Part shown: piece by piece, positions 46,788 through 57,984 of the stretch | Numbering within the stretch: position 1 is the stretch's first letter | Layout of the letters: every line of letters starts with the position of its first letter | NCBI GenBank assembly: GCA_034620365.1 | Contig: JAQGEQ010000037.1 | Location: 310,001 to 374,000 of the forward strand | Length of the DNA: 64,000 nucleotides | Direction of reading: 5' to 3' | Origin: Pegea sp. RAD2-039 | Taxonomy: Eukaryota > Chordata > Thaliacea > Salpida > Salpidae | The notes under the pieces: model-generated | What the model saw: only the letters and a program-made list of their open reading frames with translations | What the model was told of the DNA's origin: nothing | Database searches by the model: none | Program-made: the position numbers and the translations under genes

Positions 46788-49731
46788 ATGGAGTCTACTG
46801 CTGACCGCAAATCTTATGTGAAAAAACATGTCAATAAAAGTAAGTTTTAGACAAAATTTATTTGTCCTAGATATTAACCACTTTTTATTAGCTAACAAGG
46901 ATGAAAAACCAAAATGTGAGGTCTGTCAAGATCTAATTAAACCCAAAGGTGTCAAGAAAAACAAAGTTGTCCGTAAAGGCAAGCACTACGGAGTGATTTG
47001 CTGCGAAGCATGCAAATGCTTTTTCTGGCGAACTGTTAAATCCAGTAAAACTTACATTTGTAAGTATACCAAGAATTGTGCTCTAAGAGATTTAGGAAAA
47101 TGCCAGTATTGTCGCTTTAAAACTTGTCTTGAAGTAGGAATGAATATGAAAGGTGAGTTTACTAAATAATTTTTCTTTTGTCATTTTTTATATAAAATTT
47201 GACAGGCATTCAAGATGGCAGAAAGCCAGGTGGACGAAATCCTGATGTTATAGCTGTGATTGTAAGTTATTTTTTTACAGTTGATTTCTTAAAACGACTT
47301 TATTTCTTTAGAAGCCAAAACATATTAGAAACAAGATTTTAATGGGGGAAATGTGGGGTGATGATGAACTTAATAATGAAAGGGTAAGTAGTTATAACAA
47401 TCATGAAAGTTTAAATAACATTTTCACGTTAAAAGGAAAATAATTTGGAAGAAATTTCAAATGAAAATCCTTCATCAAGCAATCAGCTAGATGAACCAAT
47501 TCATACACAATTATCAACTGATCCTTCCAATGAAAATAAAACAGAATCTAATAGTTCTACCGAACTCAAATGCAAACGAAAAACAACCCAGGAGAGCCAA
47601 CAAAAAAAGAATGTTCCAACCAATTCCAGTCAACAAAACGGTAAATCCATCTTTGTTTAAAATCTATATATGTATTGGTTTTTACTTATTTGTTGTTTTA
47701 CTTTTGGCAGAATAGTTTTGATTATTATCAATTTTTTTTTGTGTTTTTGTCATTTCTTGAAAGAATTTCGATTGAGCTATGTAACTATGAAACTGGTAAA
47801 ACAGCAAAATTATTCTGCTATTTAACTTGCAAACTAAATTGGTTTTCAACATTAAAGAACTATACTTAATTTTGTAATCTCTTCATTTCGTTTATAAACT
47901 AAAAAAATTAAATTTATTAGTTTGTTCAAAAACTAATGTATTTTTTTTATAATTCAATGCTTTTCATTGAATCATGAACTTTATCTAAAATGTCTGTTTA
48001 GTTAAGAAAAAATCAAATGACAATTTAGACCATTTTCCAGATCTTTGCGATGAAACTAGAAGCGAATCACAGACTGATGAACAATGTCAAGTAAGAAAAA
48101 ATTTTCAATAAATGGTCAGGTCTAATGAAAATTATTCAGGTTGAAAGCCCACCAAACGTAGAAAATACCGCTGGCGACTGTCAAAATTCAAATGTAGATG
48201 TTGACTCAAGCTCATTCTCTGATGAAGAATGTAAGTTTTAAAAATAGAGAAGTCTCAAGTAAATATTGATATATTGAGACTCCAAAATGTTATCTTTAAG
48301 ATTTTAATTAAAAGTATTGATGTTATATTTTACCGGTAACTTTTCTTTGTAAGGTTAAGAAATATCCTTAGAGTTCATTATTAATAGTTAATTAAAAATT
48401 TTGTTTTCAGCAATTACTGGTTTTTTTATAATGATACCATCAATTATTTAGATAAAATATACTGTATAATTTATTCTGCGGTAGTACTATTTATTTAGCT
48501 AACTCTAATAACAAAGATTATATACTTTTGTAACTTTTTTGTTAGTTTACTTTTTCTAACTAATCTTTTTATAACTGTAAAAAGAAAAATTATATTTCTT
48601 ATCATTAAGCTTGCTTGTACTCTTATTGCAATTTAAGTAACAACAAAAATTCTCAATTTTTTTAACTAGTCAGAAATGAATTTTCTGAATTGATTGAGTG
48701 TTGGGATAAACATAGAGTAAAGCAGAGGATTGGTGAACAATATCAAGTAATTTATAATTTACTGTATTTGAGCAATTACTAAAATATATTTGTAGATTAC
48801 CAATTTACCAGAGATTAACAGAACTTTTGAAGAAGTTGAGTTGTCAAAGCTAACTTTTGACTCGAAGCGTTTATCTGATGAAGATGGTAGGTTTTTTCAA
48901 AGATGGACATTTGTAATAGTTAATAAATTAAAACTCAAAAGTATTAACCTGTAATTAATAAATAAGATTTTTAAATTTAAAATATGTTTTTATTAAGTTT
49001 GTTGAAACAATAGTTCACCAGCAATGACAATTTTAATATTCTATTTTTTTTAAGCAAAACATTTTATATCCACTTGCTCTGAACAAAATCCAACAAGTGA
49101 TGGTAAGAAAAATCATTCAGAAATTTTCTATGAGGAAGCATTTGAAGTCTTATCTAAAAATGACTATAACGTTAAAAAGGTAAATGATAAAATACATAAA
49201 TATTAACAATTCACTTGTTTCTTATTTGGTTTACATTCCCAATAAATGTTAAAGTCTTACAATTTGACAATTAAAAAAATATATTTTGAAATTCTTCCGA
49301 TTTTATTCTAAAGCTTAACCTATGATTTTATTTTAAGGCTTTTGAAACTTATTCTATCAAGCAAAAAAATACTCCTTTTATGGAAAATTGGAGCATCAAT
49401 GATCGTAAAATGTTTGTAAGGGGTTTCCGTAAACACAAAAAGAATTTCATGAATATACAGAAGGACTATGTTAGTAAATTCATTAGCTATATCCTTTTTA
49501 TTTTTTGAGTCAACTGTAAACAATTTAATCCATTTTGAATACTTTTAGAAAAAAAAGAAATTACTTTTTGTGATTGTTATTAAGATTACATAAATATCTA
49601 ATATATTTATAACTTTACTTATACAGCTCAAAGACAAAACAGTTAAAGAAGTCGTCCAATTTTATTATCGTTGGAAGAAAAATCGCCGATGTCGAAGATC
49701 TAGCGTGAGGATATCCAGAAGGAATCGATAA
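46788..49731 (+). CDS. Nuclear-receptor DNA-binding domain fused to ELM2-end/SANT module (12 exons, 451 aa)
   Basis: Exons: 46788-46839, 46892-47152, 47206-47261, 47312-47383, 47436-47640, 48002-48090, 48140-48230, 48670-48746, 48796-48886, 49055-49179, 49338-49469, 49627-49731. All introns are GT..AG (49-439 nt) and the phases join into one 452-codon frame. Residues 26-116 are a C4 nuclear-receptor DNA-binding domain: CEVC, HYGVICCEACKCFFWR, YICKYTKNC, GKCQYCRFKTC, then the extension DGRKPGGRN, which resembles NR5/NR6 (FTZ-F1/GCNF) receptors. Residues 117-350 are acidic, Ser/Asn-rich and probably disordered. About 352-381 (YEEAFEVLSKNDYNVKKAF) looks like the last helices of an ELM2 domain. 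Residues 389-444 are a SANT domain of the MIER/CoREST/MIDEAS type (NWSINDRKMFVRGFRKHKKN, IQKDY, DKTVKEVVQFYYRWKK). The tail is basic. No ligand-binding domain follows. In known proteins ELM2-SANT recruits HDAC1/2, so a DNA-bound repressor is inferred. The alternative is two adjacent genes, but I saw no AATAAA in the long introns 5 and 7. Confidence 0.75.
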
Positions 49732-50507
49732 ATTGTTTTTACAATCTTGAAGCTTAAATATTGAAACTTGAAATCGTCATTGACGGTTTGCAAAAGATTC
49801 AAGTTTTGATTTTAAGATTTTTTTTTTGGTGTAATTTTATAAAATTGATGTAAATATTAAAACGTGATTACAAAGTTTCTGAATTGTTACTTTTTTTTTG
49901 TAAACAGCAGGCTGCTAACTACAATTTCAAAAAGTTTTACTTCAAGTTAGTTTGTTGTTGAAATATTTTCAAATTAGTAGCTAAAGGTAAAGCCAAGCAA
50001 TTATTATTAGAGGTAGAAAAAAGAAAATAACTAAGGTTTTTGACAAAGAGCTATCTTAACTAACAATCAAGTTTCATAAGAGTTAGATTAAAAATCATTA
50101 AGTGTGTACAGTTGATTAATATTAAGTGATGCATAAAACATAAGAGTTTTGTGTGAAGTTTCACGTTTCATGTTAAGTAAAGTGTCACAGATGAATGACT
50201 TTAACATAAAGATTGATTCATAATCCAAACTTCTGTGTCAAATGTTTTTGAACATATGTTTAATTAAGAGTTTAATCAATATTCAGTTTATGGTACATTC
50301 TTTAAATTTAAACCTTTTTGCAATATGTAACTGAAGAAACATTTGAAACTCCGTTTTAAACTCCTTATATTCAGTATTTGAAATCATTCTCTGATTCAAA
50401 TATATGTGAGAGCAAAGATTAGTTTGATCGATTCTGCTAACAAAACTAAAATAGTAAAATAGTTTTGAACAGTTGTGCAACTTAGCAACCAACACACTAT
50501 TTTTCTA
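49732..50507. other. 3' flank of the receptor-SANT gene, no gene seen
   Basis: AT-rich sequence. No exon was recognised; a minus-strand open frame at 50283-50495 has no features supporting it. Confidence 0.4.
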
Positions 50508-50870
50508 TTAGCCATACAATCCCTAACTACTTCAGTGGCACTAAAAACACTACATACTGTAAATGTCTTGACTTAAGCAGAAATTGTTCAGAAAGCCTTT
50601 TAATTACTTTTGTTATCCTGAAGATGTGGAAAGTGCAAACGTAACGTGTTACAAGAAACAAACATAAAGCGACAAGTCAGTCTCTTACCGTAAGATTATA
50701 TTTAGTCTTCTATTTACGTTTTGGTAAAACTGTATAATAAATTAGCTGATGGAGTATCAATTTAAGTTAAAATAGTTGAATTGATTCAGAGATTGAGGAT
50801 TTAAGTTTATTTGATATCATTAAATTATCTCTGAAAGGCTTAAATTGTAAGGCTTTTATATTGTTTCGAA
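50508..50870. repeat. Dispersed block Y, copy 1
   Basis: Matches 56675-57030 in the same orientation, beginning TAGCCATACAATCCCTAACT and including CTACATACTGTAAATGTCTTGACT and AAGATGTGGAAAGT. No coding potential recognised. Confidence 0.75.
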
Positions 50871-51037
50871 ATTTAATTTTTTTATTTTTCCCTAAAACTT
50901 GTTTATGTTAGTCCAGATTTTCAATAGCTTACGAATCAAGATGATCTTATTAAGATCATGGGTCCGTGCATCAGAAAGGATTATTTTAATTTTATGAAAT
51001 AAAAATTTCTACAAAAAATGGTAAATCACAATTTCAG

Positions 51038-51364
51038 TCAAATTTGTTTGTTTTACGAACAACCAAGAAAAGAAAGGCAAATGATATGTGTGAAAAAGCT
51101 GACAAAATTTACTCTATTAGTAGTGAGAGCTGTAGCAATTTTTCACTTGATCTTAATGAGGATACTGACATAAACGAGATTGATGAAAGTACTGATGAAA
51201 ATGATTTTATAGATTTTTTAGAGGGAGATCAAAGCAAAAATCAGCAAGATTTTCACAGAAAATTCAAGCAAAAGTTTGATCGCTGTGAGCGATTAAGAAG
51301 ACAAGAACAGCTACAAAATTCTGAACATTCTGAGGCAGATTTAAACTTAAGTGATAAAAAATAG
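51038..51364 (+). CDS. Probable terminal exon of an unknown acidic protein
   Basis: A frame open from a possible splice acceptor (ATTTCAG ending at 51037) to TAG at 51364 encodes about 108 residues. It starts SNLFVLRTTKKRKANDMCEK, then has a Ser-rich segment, an acidic run (DLNEDTDINEIDESTDENDF) and a charged helical stretch that may form a coiled coil (FHRKFKQKFDRCERLRRQEQ). No ATG lies in frame near the 5' end except an internal one at codon 16 (51083), so upstream exons are expected or translation starts there. Composition differs clearly from the surrounding AT-rich DNA, which argues for real coding sequence. I do not recognise the family; a nuclear role is only a guess from the basic start and acidic middle. 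Confidence 0.45.
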   Translation, partial: SNLFVLRTTKKRKANDMCEKADKIYSISSESCSNFSLDLNEDTDINEIDESTDENDFIDFLEGDQSKNQQDFHRKFKQKFDRCERLRRQEQLQNSEHSEADLNLSDKK

Positions 51365-52224
51365 GTTAAAAGAGTTAACAAAATATGTGGATGATAATTA
51401 GTTACGCTTCTATCACTACTAGAATATGAAGTTTTTTAAAGAACTTTGATATTTATTCTAATTTTGAGTTATTGAAATTACAAATGTATATTTATATTTA
51501 GTGTTGATTTAATTGTAATTTATACAAATGAAAAGTCTATGCATTCAAAAGTCTAGTTGGAATTAGGTTGTCAACAAATTTTTAAACAATTTTTATAATA
51601 AAAACAAGTTGAAACTAGTTGAATCATTTTATTAATTATGACAATTCTAAATTCTACAAGTTCAATAGCTCTTGTAGCTAATAGATAGAATTACAGTAGA
51701 TGAGTCAGAGTTTTTTGAGAATCACTCGATCATAGTAGTGGCAGAACTTCATACGTCATCCGTCCACAAGCATCAGATGCAGAATTAAAGGCGAACACCA
51801 TAATGCAATATTATAAAATACAACTTTTATTGAAGTCGAAGATAAATTATGAAAACGATCAATGTTTGGTTGAAAACAACTTAAATACGAGTAAACACGC
51901 AAACCATGCAGATGTGATATGATAAAAATAGATTCTGTTAATTAGAAAAAATAAACATTATTTTGTACAAAAAGTCAGAAAATAAAGATGTTTGTGTTTT
52001 ACCAACAGAGAGTTTCTTTTGGTTGTTCATGATATTTTGAAATAGTTTTTTATCAATTTGATGGAAATAAATAAAATAGTTAGAAATTGAACTACTAACC
52101 ATTCAATTTCATGAGTAGATTTACTGGTGGTAATCATTTTTAGGCCTCAAATCATTGAACAAAATATCGATCATATAAATCATTCTACACAAGTAAAGGA
52201 AGAATATGTCCAATACTACTAATA
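51365..52224. other. Intergenic region, no gene seen
   Basis: Mixed sequence between the acidic-protein exon and the TPP2 relic. Around 51720-51850 the composition is less AT-biased (CATCCGTCCACAAGCATCAG) and could be further pseudogene debris, but no peptide was recognisable. Confidence 0.35.
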
Positions 52225-52560
52225 TCATAATAACTCTTCAGCGCTATCTGTAGCAGGTTTGGTACAGCTGATTCACTAGTAACAAACTGTAGAATGCTGA
52301 AAAAGGTTTATTTGTAAATTAAAAATAGAAAGTTTTAAAGTCACTTTTGATGATTTTAAAGCATTTGGTCCTACACCCGTAAACTGAAGTTTCCATTAAA
52401 ATTCTGATTCTAAGGAATTAGACCACAATCTTGCTACACACGTATAAATAGGTACTCCTCCCTTAAACATCAAGATGTGAACAAAAACCAGAAAGACACT
52501 GGGACTGACCTGTTAAGTAAACGCCACGAACAAGTGAGTTTTTCAGGTATTGAGAATAAC
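52225..52560. repeat. Dispersed block Z, copy 1
   Basis: Matches 57603-57930: shared ATAACTCTTCAGCGC, ATCTGTAGCAGGTTT, GGTCCTACACCCGTAAACTGAAGTTTCCAT and GACTGGGACTGACCTGT. On the minus strand 52340-52430 it encodes a TPP2-like piece (VARLWSNSLESEF, stop, WKLQFTGVGP). Confidence 0.75.
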
Positions 52561-52639
52561 TTGAAGAAATGTGATCATATGAAGAACAACGAGGTATTCG
52601 AAGTGAGGTTGAAGAATTCTCTTTCAACACACCGCTTTC

Positions 52640-54270
52640 TTTTTAACTTCATCTTTTAGGAGAGTCAAAGTTCCGATAAAGTAGATTCCTCCACTTGTAT
52701 TCTTTGGGATCCTACAAACAAATAAATCTGTATTAATATTTAAATCTAAATAAACTTTTTGCTTGTCATCCACTAGTGGCGTTACATAGGTAAGAACAGC
52801 TTCGTTGCTAGTAACAACACTAAAAGTCTTTTTGTTTCCACCAATCAGAGTTTCTCGATGATTGAAATATACATCAAAATGAATGGAAGAAGGTAGTCTG
52901 ACGTACTATTCAGTAAGAGTTTAGATGAGTAGGCAAACTTCTTTTCCGACTCTACAATAATCGCAATAGTAATTCTGAATGAGATCAATAGGAGCTTCAC
53001 TCACTTTTTGATGGATGCCAAGTAGGTTTAATGATTACTGTCACTGTTTTCGGTTTCTTGCTTTCGAATAACGAACGGAAATAGATCCCTGAAATACCAA
53101 TTAAGGAAATCGTACTCGATTCAGTCTGATACTTACCATGTGTCTTATTATTACTTGTGATCTTGAAATAAATTTTGAATGAATCAATCTTTTAATTTCT
53201 TTTCAAAATCTCCTAGCACTCCACCACCTAAAACTGACAAATTAGACTCGAGAAGGTTCCATCACGTAAATATTACCTACAAAAGACCAGCTCCTTGCGC
53301 ATATACTTCCAAATTCTTTTTAGGAAAGTTGCAGTGGTGACCAGCGCCTTCTAAACAGCAAATAGACTTAAAATCCACCCATGAAATTTTAACCATAACC
53401 AACAACTTGTCCAACATGTCATTAGCCAAGTGGTTAGTTACCTGACAGAACTAGGCCAAGTCCTCCGCAATCGTTTGGTGACTCCATTGTTGTTCCAATC
53501 ATCAATTGACCACCGAGTCGAATTGTCAAATTAGGATTATATGTGACAGCGCCACCTGGTGCTGAGATTAATACACCTATAGACAAGTCATACTGCAATT
53601 CTGAAAGTTAGAAATATGTCGATGTTCACCTGTATTTACTCGTTTCACAGTATTTTGTCTTTTAAAGAGTACTCAATGGTCATCATCTCAGGTAATAGCC
53701 AGGCCCCAACACCTTAAACTTCAAATCAGAAGATGGTTTTAACAAAATGACAACAACAAACCAATAATATGAGGACTGGTCCCTCCTGGGGCACCAACAG
53801 TGGTTACGCAAGGGCTGATGTTATTAGCACTTCATACACAAGTCAATTTATGTTCTGTGACGGTATCTGCAAAATCTTTCACAGCTTTTCTGAAACAAAA
53901 AAATGAACTTTTAGACAATTTACAAATTGATCAAATTGTTGTTACTAAAACGTACCTTTGGTTTGGCCAATGACAAGCTTCTCCCTAGCTAAGAGTTCTA
54001 GATGACATCTTTACTTCAGTATTTTAGACCTAAAATAAATACTTGGTGAGATTGTAGTGTTTCACTAGCGAATTTTACTTACAGCTCCAGCTAAAAATCT
54101 TCTAGTCTCCATTGTAGTCAAGCGACTATCTCCGATCTTTATAGCAGTGCTGTGAGCACCTTGAGAGATCCTATTTAACTTGGGATTTTCAGGGAAGCGA
54201 GTAGCATTAAGGGAATGAACATGTGTCCTATGTGATCCTAGTAACGCCTTGATTTCTGTATGTTTTCAAA
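52640..54270 (-). pseudogene. Tripeptidyl-peptidase II (TPP2) pseudogene, scrambled
   Basis: Subtilisin-family giant cytosolic peptidase in its intact form. Minus-strand pieces in order: 54240-54081 with GSHRTHVHSL (the catalytic-His region) and AIKIGDSRLTTMET; about 53995-53960 GEACHWPNQR; 53900-53790 SANNISPCVTTVGAPGGTSP; about 53710-53655 MMTIEYSLKDK; 53590-53450 [14 protein letters not shown] and [19 protein letters not shown]; 53352-53285 NLEVYAQGAG; 53093-53000 GIYFRSLF; 52930-52640 SSIHFDVYFNHRETLIGG and IPKNTSGGIYFIGTLTLLK, which is the C-terminus. In TPP2 the motif is GTSM with the nucleophilic Ser; here it is GTTM. An in-frame stop lies near 53833, several frameshifts occur, and hundreds of residues between the catalytic and C-terminal parts are missing. 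A central piece sits downstream at 52.34-52.43 kb, out of order. Confidence 0.82.
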
Positions 54271-56674
54271 CAACCAATCACAAACCTTATTTAATACTAT
54301 CCATCTGCACTAGTTTTTCCTCCTAAACAAGAAAATTTAAGATTACTTGAAAATTGATGTTAAACAAAATAAATTCAATAAAGAAGAAATCCACTTGCTT
54401 CATCTAAAACAAGCGATGTAGAGAGTCTCACATAAATTAATAAAAAAAATTAGCAGCAATTTCTTAAAGATGTAAAAAATTTTAAAACTTATTAATTGCA
54501 AGTTGTGTGAATACAAAATTTAAAAAAATACAAGAAATCAGACTATCATTCCTAAATGTCATTAATTTTAGAAGTCTAATAATTGCTGATAACCGTCACC
54601 TTCAGTAACTGTAAACTGATGTATAAATGAATTATATTTAAAACAATGAGTCTGCAGTCTAACCACGTGTACAACTTAGCATAACAATATGAACTTCATC
54701 ACATAACATCTTCTGTAATTATTTTATCTCCTTTCTTATAATCTATATAGTGTTACATTATATTAAAAATATTAAGTTTTTTTCTGAAGATACAAAAATC
54801 ATAACTGTTTTACTTATCTATTAAAGTCAAACAACCAAACTTGCAAAGAAAGCTTTAAATAGAGTTCATCATTATGAACAAACTCTTTTGAATTATTATA
54901 AACTACTAGAATATTTTGTTCATAAATAAAATAATGTATAATTGAATTTTTTTATTTGAAAACCCTTACATTATAAAGAAAGTTGTTCTTTTAACTAAGC
55001 AATGTTGTTATTTACAACACAGTCCTATATAAAGCTAGATTTACAATGATAATTATTAGATGATAGGTTAGTATCATTACTCAAAATTAATTGCTTGACA
55101 ACCATTGGACTTAGTATAATAAATTTTTATATGATGTGAGTTGAAAGAAAAGCTGCAATTCAAAAATAATATAGTGATAATCATTTTTTTAGTTATTTCT
55201 TTTTTCTAACAGAATAAATTAGCTATGATTGTAGGAAAAATAAAAAAAAAACTGATATGAAAAGATGCAAGTTGTTTTTGGAATCATTACATTTAAAAAA
55301 AATAGCCAGGTCTATTATCTAATCTAGTTTTCAAACAAAGAAAGCTATGATAAAATTACAAATCTTTTGATATAAAATTAATAATAACAATTTTTATGTT
55401 AAACCAAATAGGGAATTTTTAAAAATATTATTTGTGTGAAAAGATTCACCTATATTAAATTATAATAATTTTAAAAGTATGATAATGGTAAATTTGAAGT
55501 GACTCATCTCATCTTAATTTATACAGTACATTGGTCAAAAATTATAAAAAACATGATAATTAATAGATAAATAAAACCTAAAAAAAAATATATTTTTGCT
55601 GATGAAGACTATACTAAGATGAAGACTAGCACCAAGAAAATATTAAATGAAAATTTTACTTTTACACTAAGGAATTTCTAAACTTCTTATAAAGTAACAC
55701 CTTAAAAAAAATAATTAATAAGTTGCAGTAACATAAGACATCTAAATCAACGTTTTAGATATGTTGGTTTAATGTTTACAAAATTTTGGTAGAAAATTTG
55801 GTCTCTAAAAAAATGCGCCAACGTGATTAATTATTAATTGTTTTTTTGATCTTGGATTCTATATATAAAAAAATTATTATTTCCATAAACTTTGAAAGCA
55901 GGTAAAGAAATAATTATTTTTATGTTATATTTTGTAATAAAAATAATTAGCATGGATTTTGAAGAAATATGAAAAATGGGACATATAATGTCGGTAAAAA
56001 GTTTTTTTGAATACTAAATATTACAATGAGTGTTACATTTAAGAGTTACTCTTTAGATGAAAATAGATGATTTAATACAATCTTTCGATCTTAAAAGAAA
56101 TAAACACACCTAATTGGCTTTTTATTTGAATTTGACGTAAGAATGGTTAAAAAAGAATTGAAAGTAAATATAGTAAAGTTTGTAATTATAGCATCCTAAA
56201 AAAACTAATATTTCATATAAATGCAGGTAGTATTATTGGCAAGTTTTTCATTTTAAATAAAAGTAAATCATTTTAGAAAATAAGTGTACTTAAAACTCAC
56301 GTTGTGCTTTTATAATTGACATAGATTAAAAGTTCTTCTTTGATGCTATCACATCAGTTTATGTTTTGATTGAGTTATCCGTAAATATATAAAATCCATT
56401 TTCGCTATAATCACATCTACTTGAATATTTGTTTTTCGTCTGAACACTTTTGTCAACTGTTCTAACATTAAATAAATGACAAACTCACAATATAACTTTC
56501 TAGTCATGCAACAGATTAGGATTTATAAAACAAACGAATGTGAAGGAATATTTCAATGTTTATATTTCTCTGCTTTAAATATGAAAACTTCGATTAACTT
56601 CAATGACAAAATAAAGTCAATCGCAAAAGTGTTGTATAATCTAATCTTATTTACTTATAGTAAATGTACTTATA
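54271..56674. other. AT-rich region, no gene seen
   Basis: About 2.4 kb of low-complexity A/T-rich DNA. A short complex stretch at 54240-54320 may belong to the 5' end of the TPP2 relic. The open frame 56476-56742 overlaps block Y and has no recognisable domain. Confidence 0.45.
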
Positions 56675-57030
56675 GTAGCCATACAATCCCTAACTACTTC
56701 AGTGGCGTTAAAAACACTACATACTGTAAATGTCTTGACTAAAACAGAATTTGTTCACAAAGCCTTTTAACAGTTGTATTATCCTGAAGATGTGGAAAGT
56801 ATCAAAAACAACGTATTACAAGTAGCAAACATAAAACTACCACTCAGTGTCTTGTTATACTATTATATTTTTGCTTTTCTTTACTTTTTGTTAAAATTTT
56901 ATAATAAATTAGCTGATAGAGTTTTAATTTAAGTTAAAATAAATGAATTATTTTGAGATTGAGGATTTAAGTTTATTTGACATCATTAATTTATCTCTGA
57001 AAGTGTTAAATTGTAAGGCTTTTAAAATGT
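56675..57030. repeat. Dispersed block Y, copy 2
   Basis: Second copy of 50508-50870 in direct orientation, about 6.2 kb away. No gene. Confidence 0.75.
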
Positions 57031-57602
57031 TAAGAAAATGAATCAGCGTTTTATTAACTATAATGACTTCTAATGTTAAGTATTTATAAAAATGTTGTAC
57101 TATCGTAAAATTCATCATAAAATACAATTTTTTTGATTTCACAATTGTTTTGAGCTCTAACATAAAAGACCTCTTTATCGTATACATTTAATGACTGTAA
57201 TTTTAGCAACAATCCTAACCAAAATAACATCATTACTGAACATTTAGCTTTCTACAACTTAATGGTTTATTGCTTGACTCTTGTATGTCTATTAATTCGG
57301 TCCTAGAATTTTGCTTAAAAATTAAAATGAAGACAACTTGATCTACGATTGCTTCAGCCTTACCAGAAAATCTACTCATGCTCTCTTACATCACCAGACG
57401 TTTTTTAGTTCATATTTTCATCAGCTACTTTTATTGAACGACGTAACCTCATGAAAAGTTTGGCAAAATAGACAAACTAGAATTGCACTCGACAAATGAG
57501 ACGCGCTTTTTTAAGCAATCGAATGAAAATGTGCTATTTAGGCTGTAGTGCTGAGTTCATATTGAGGTTGTGATTTTATATACTGTAAGTTGATGCAGCA
57601 TA
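57031..57602. other. Spacer between blocks Y and Z, no gene seen
   Basis: Moderately complex sequence (57300-57560) without a recognisable peptide on either strand. In the first cluster the corresponding interval holds the acidic-protein exon, of which I see no trace here. Confidence 0.35.
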
Positions 57603-57930
57603 TCGAAAATAATAACTCTTCAGCGCCATCTGTAGCAGGTTTAATACAGCTGATTCAATAACATTCTACCGAAGCTCGCTGAAAAAGGTTTTTGTGTAAA
57701 TTGAAAATAAAAAGTTGTGAGGTCACCATTGATTACTTAGAAGTACTTGGTCCTACACCCGTAAACTGAAGTTTCCATTTCAATTCTGAATCTAATGAAT
57801 TAAACCGCAATCTTGCTAGTCACCTTTCAATAGCTACTTCTTCCTTAAACATCAAGATGACAATAAAATCAGAACGAGACTGGGACTGACCTGTGTAGCA
57901 AACGACTACAACTAAGTGCATTGTTAAGGT
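57603..57930 (-). pseudogene. Second TPP2 central-region fragment (block Z, copy 2)
   Basis: On the minus strand about 57830-57740 encodes LARLRFNSLDSELKWKLQFT then GVGPSTSK and a stop. It matches the 'RYWSSLG....I.F.G' segment of TPP2. Unlike the copy at 52.4 kb it has no stop inside this segment. The surrounding 330 bp match 52225-52560 in direct orientation. No other TPP2 parts are next to it. Confidence 0.6.
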
Positions 57931-57984
57931 ATTGAGACATACGTATAAAAGTCATCATTACGAAAAGCATTCTGCTTCATAAAA

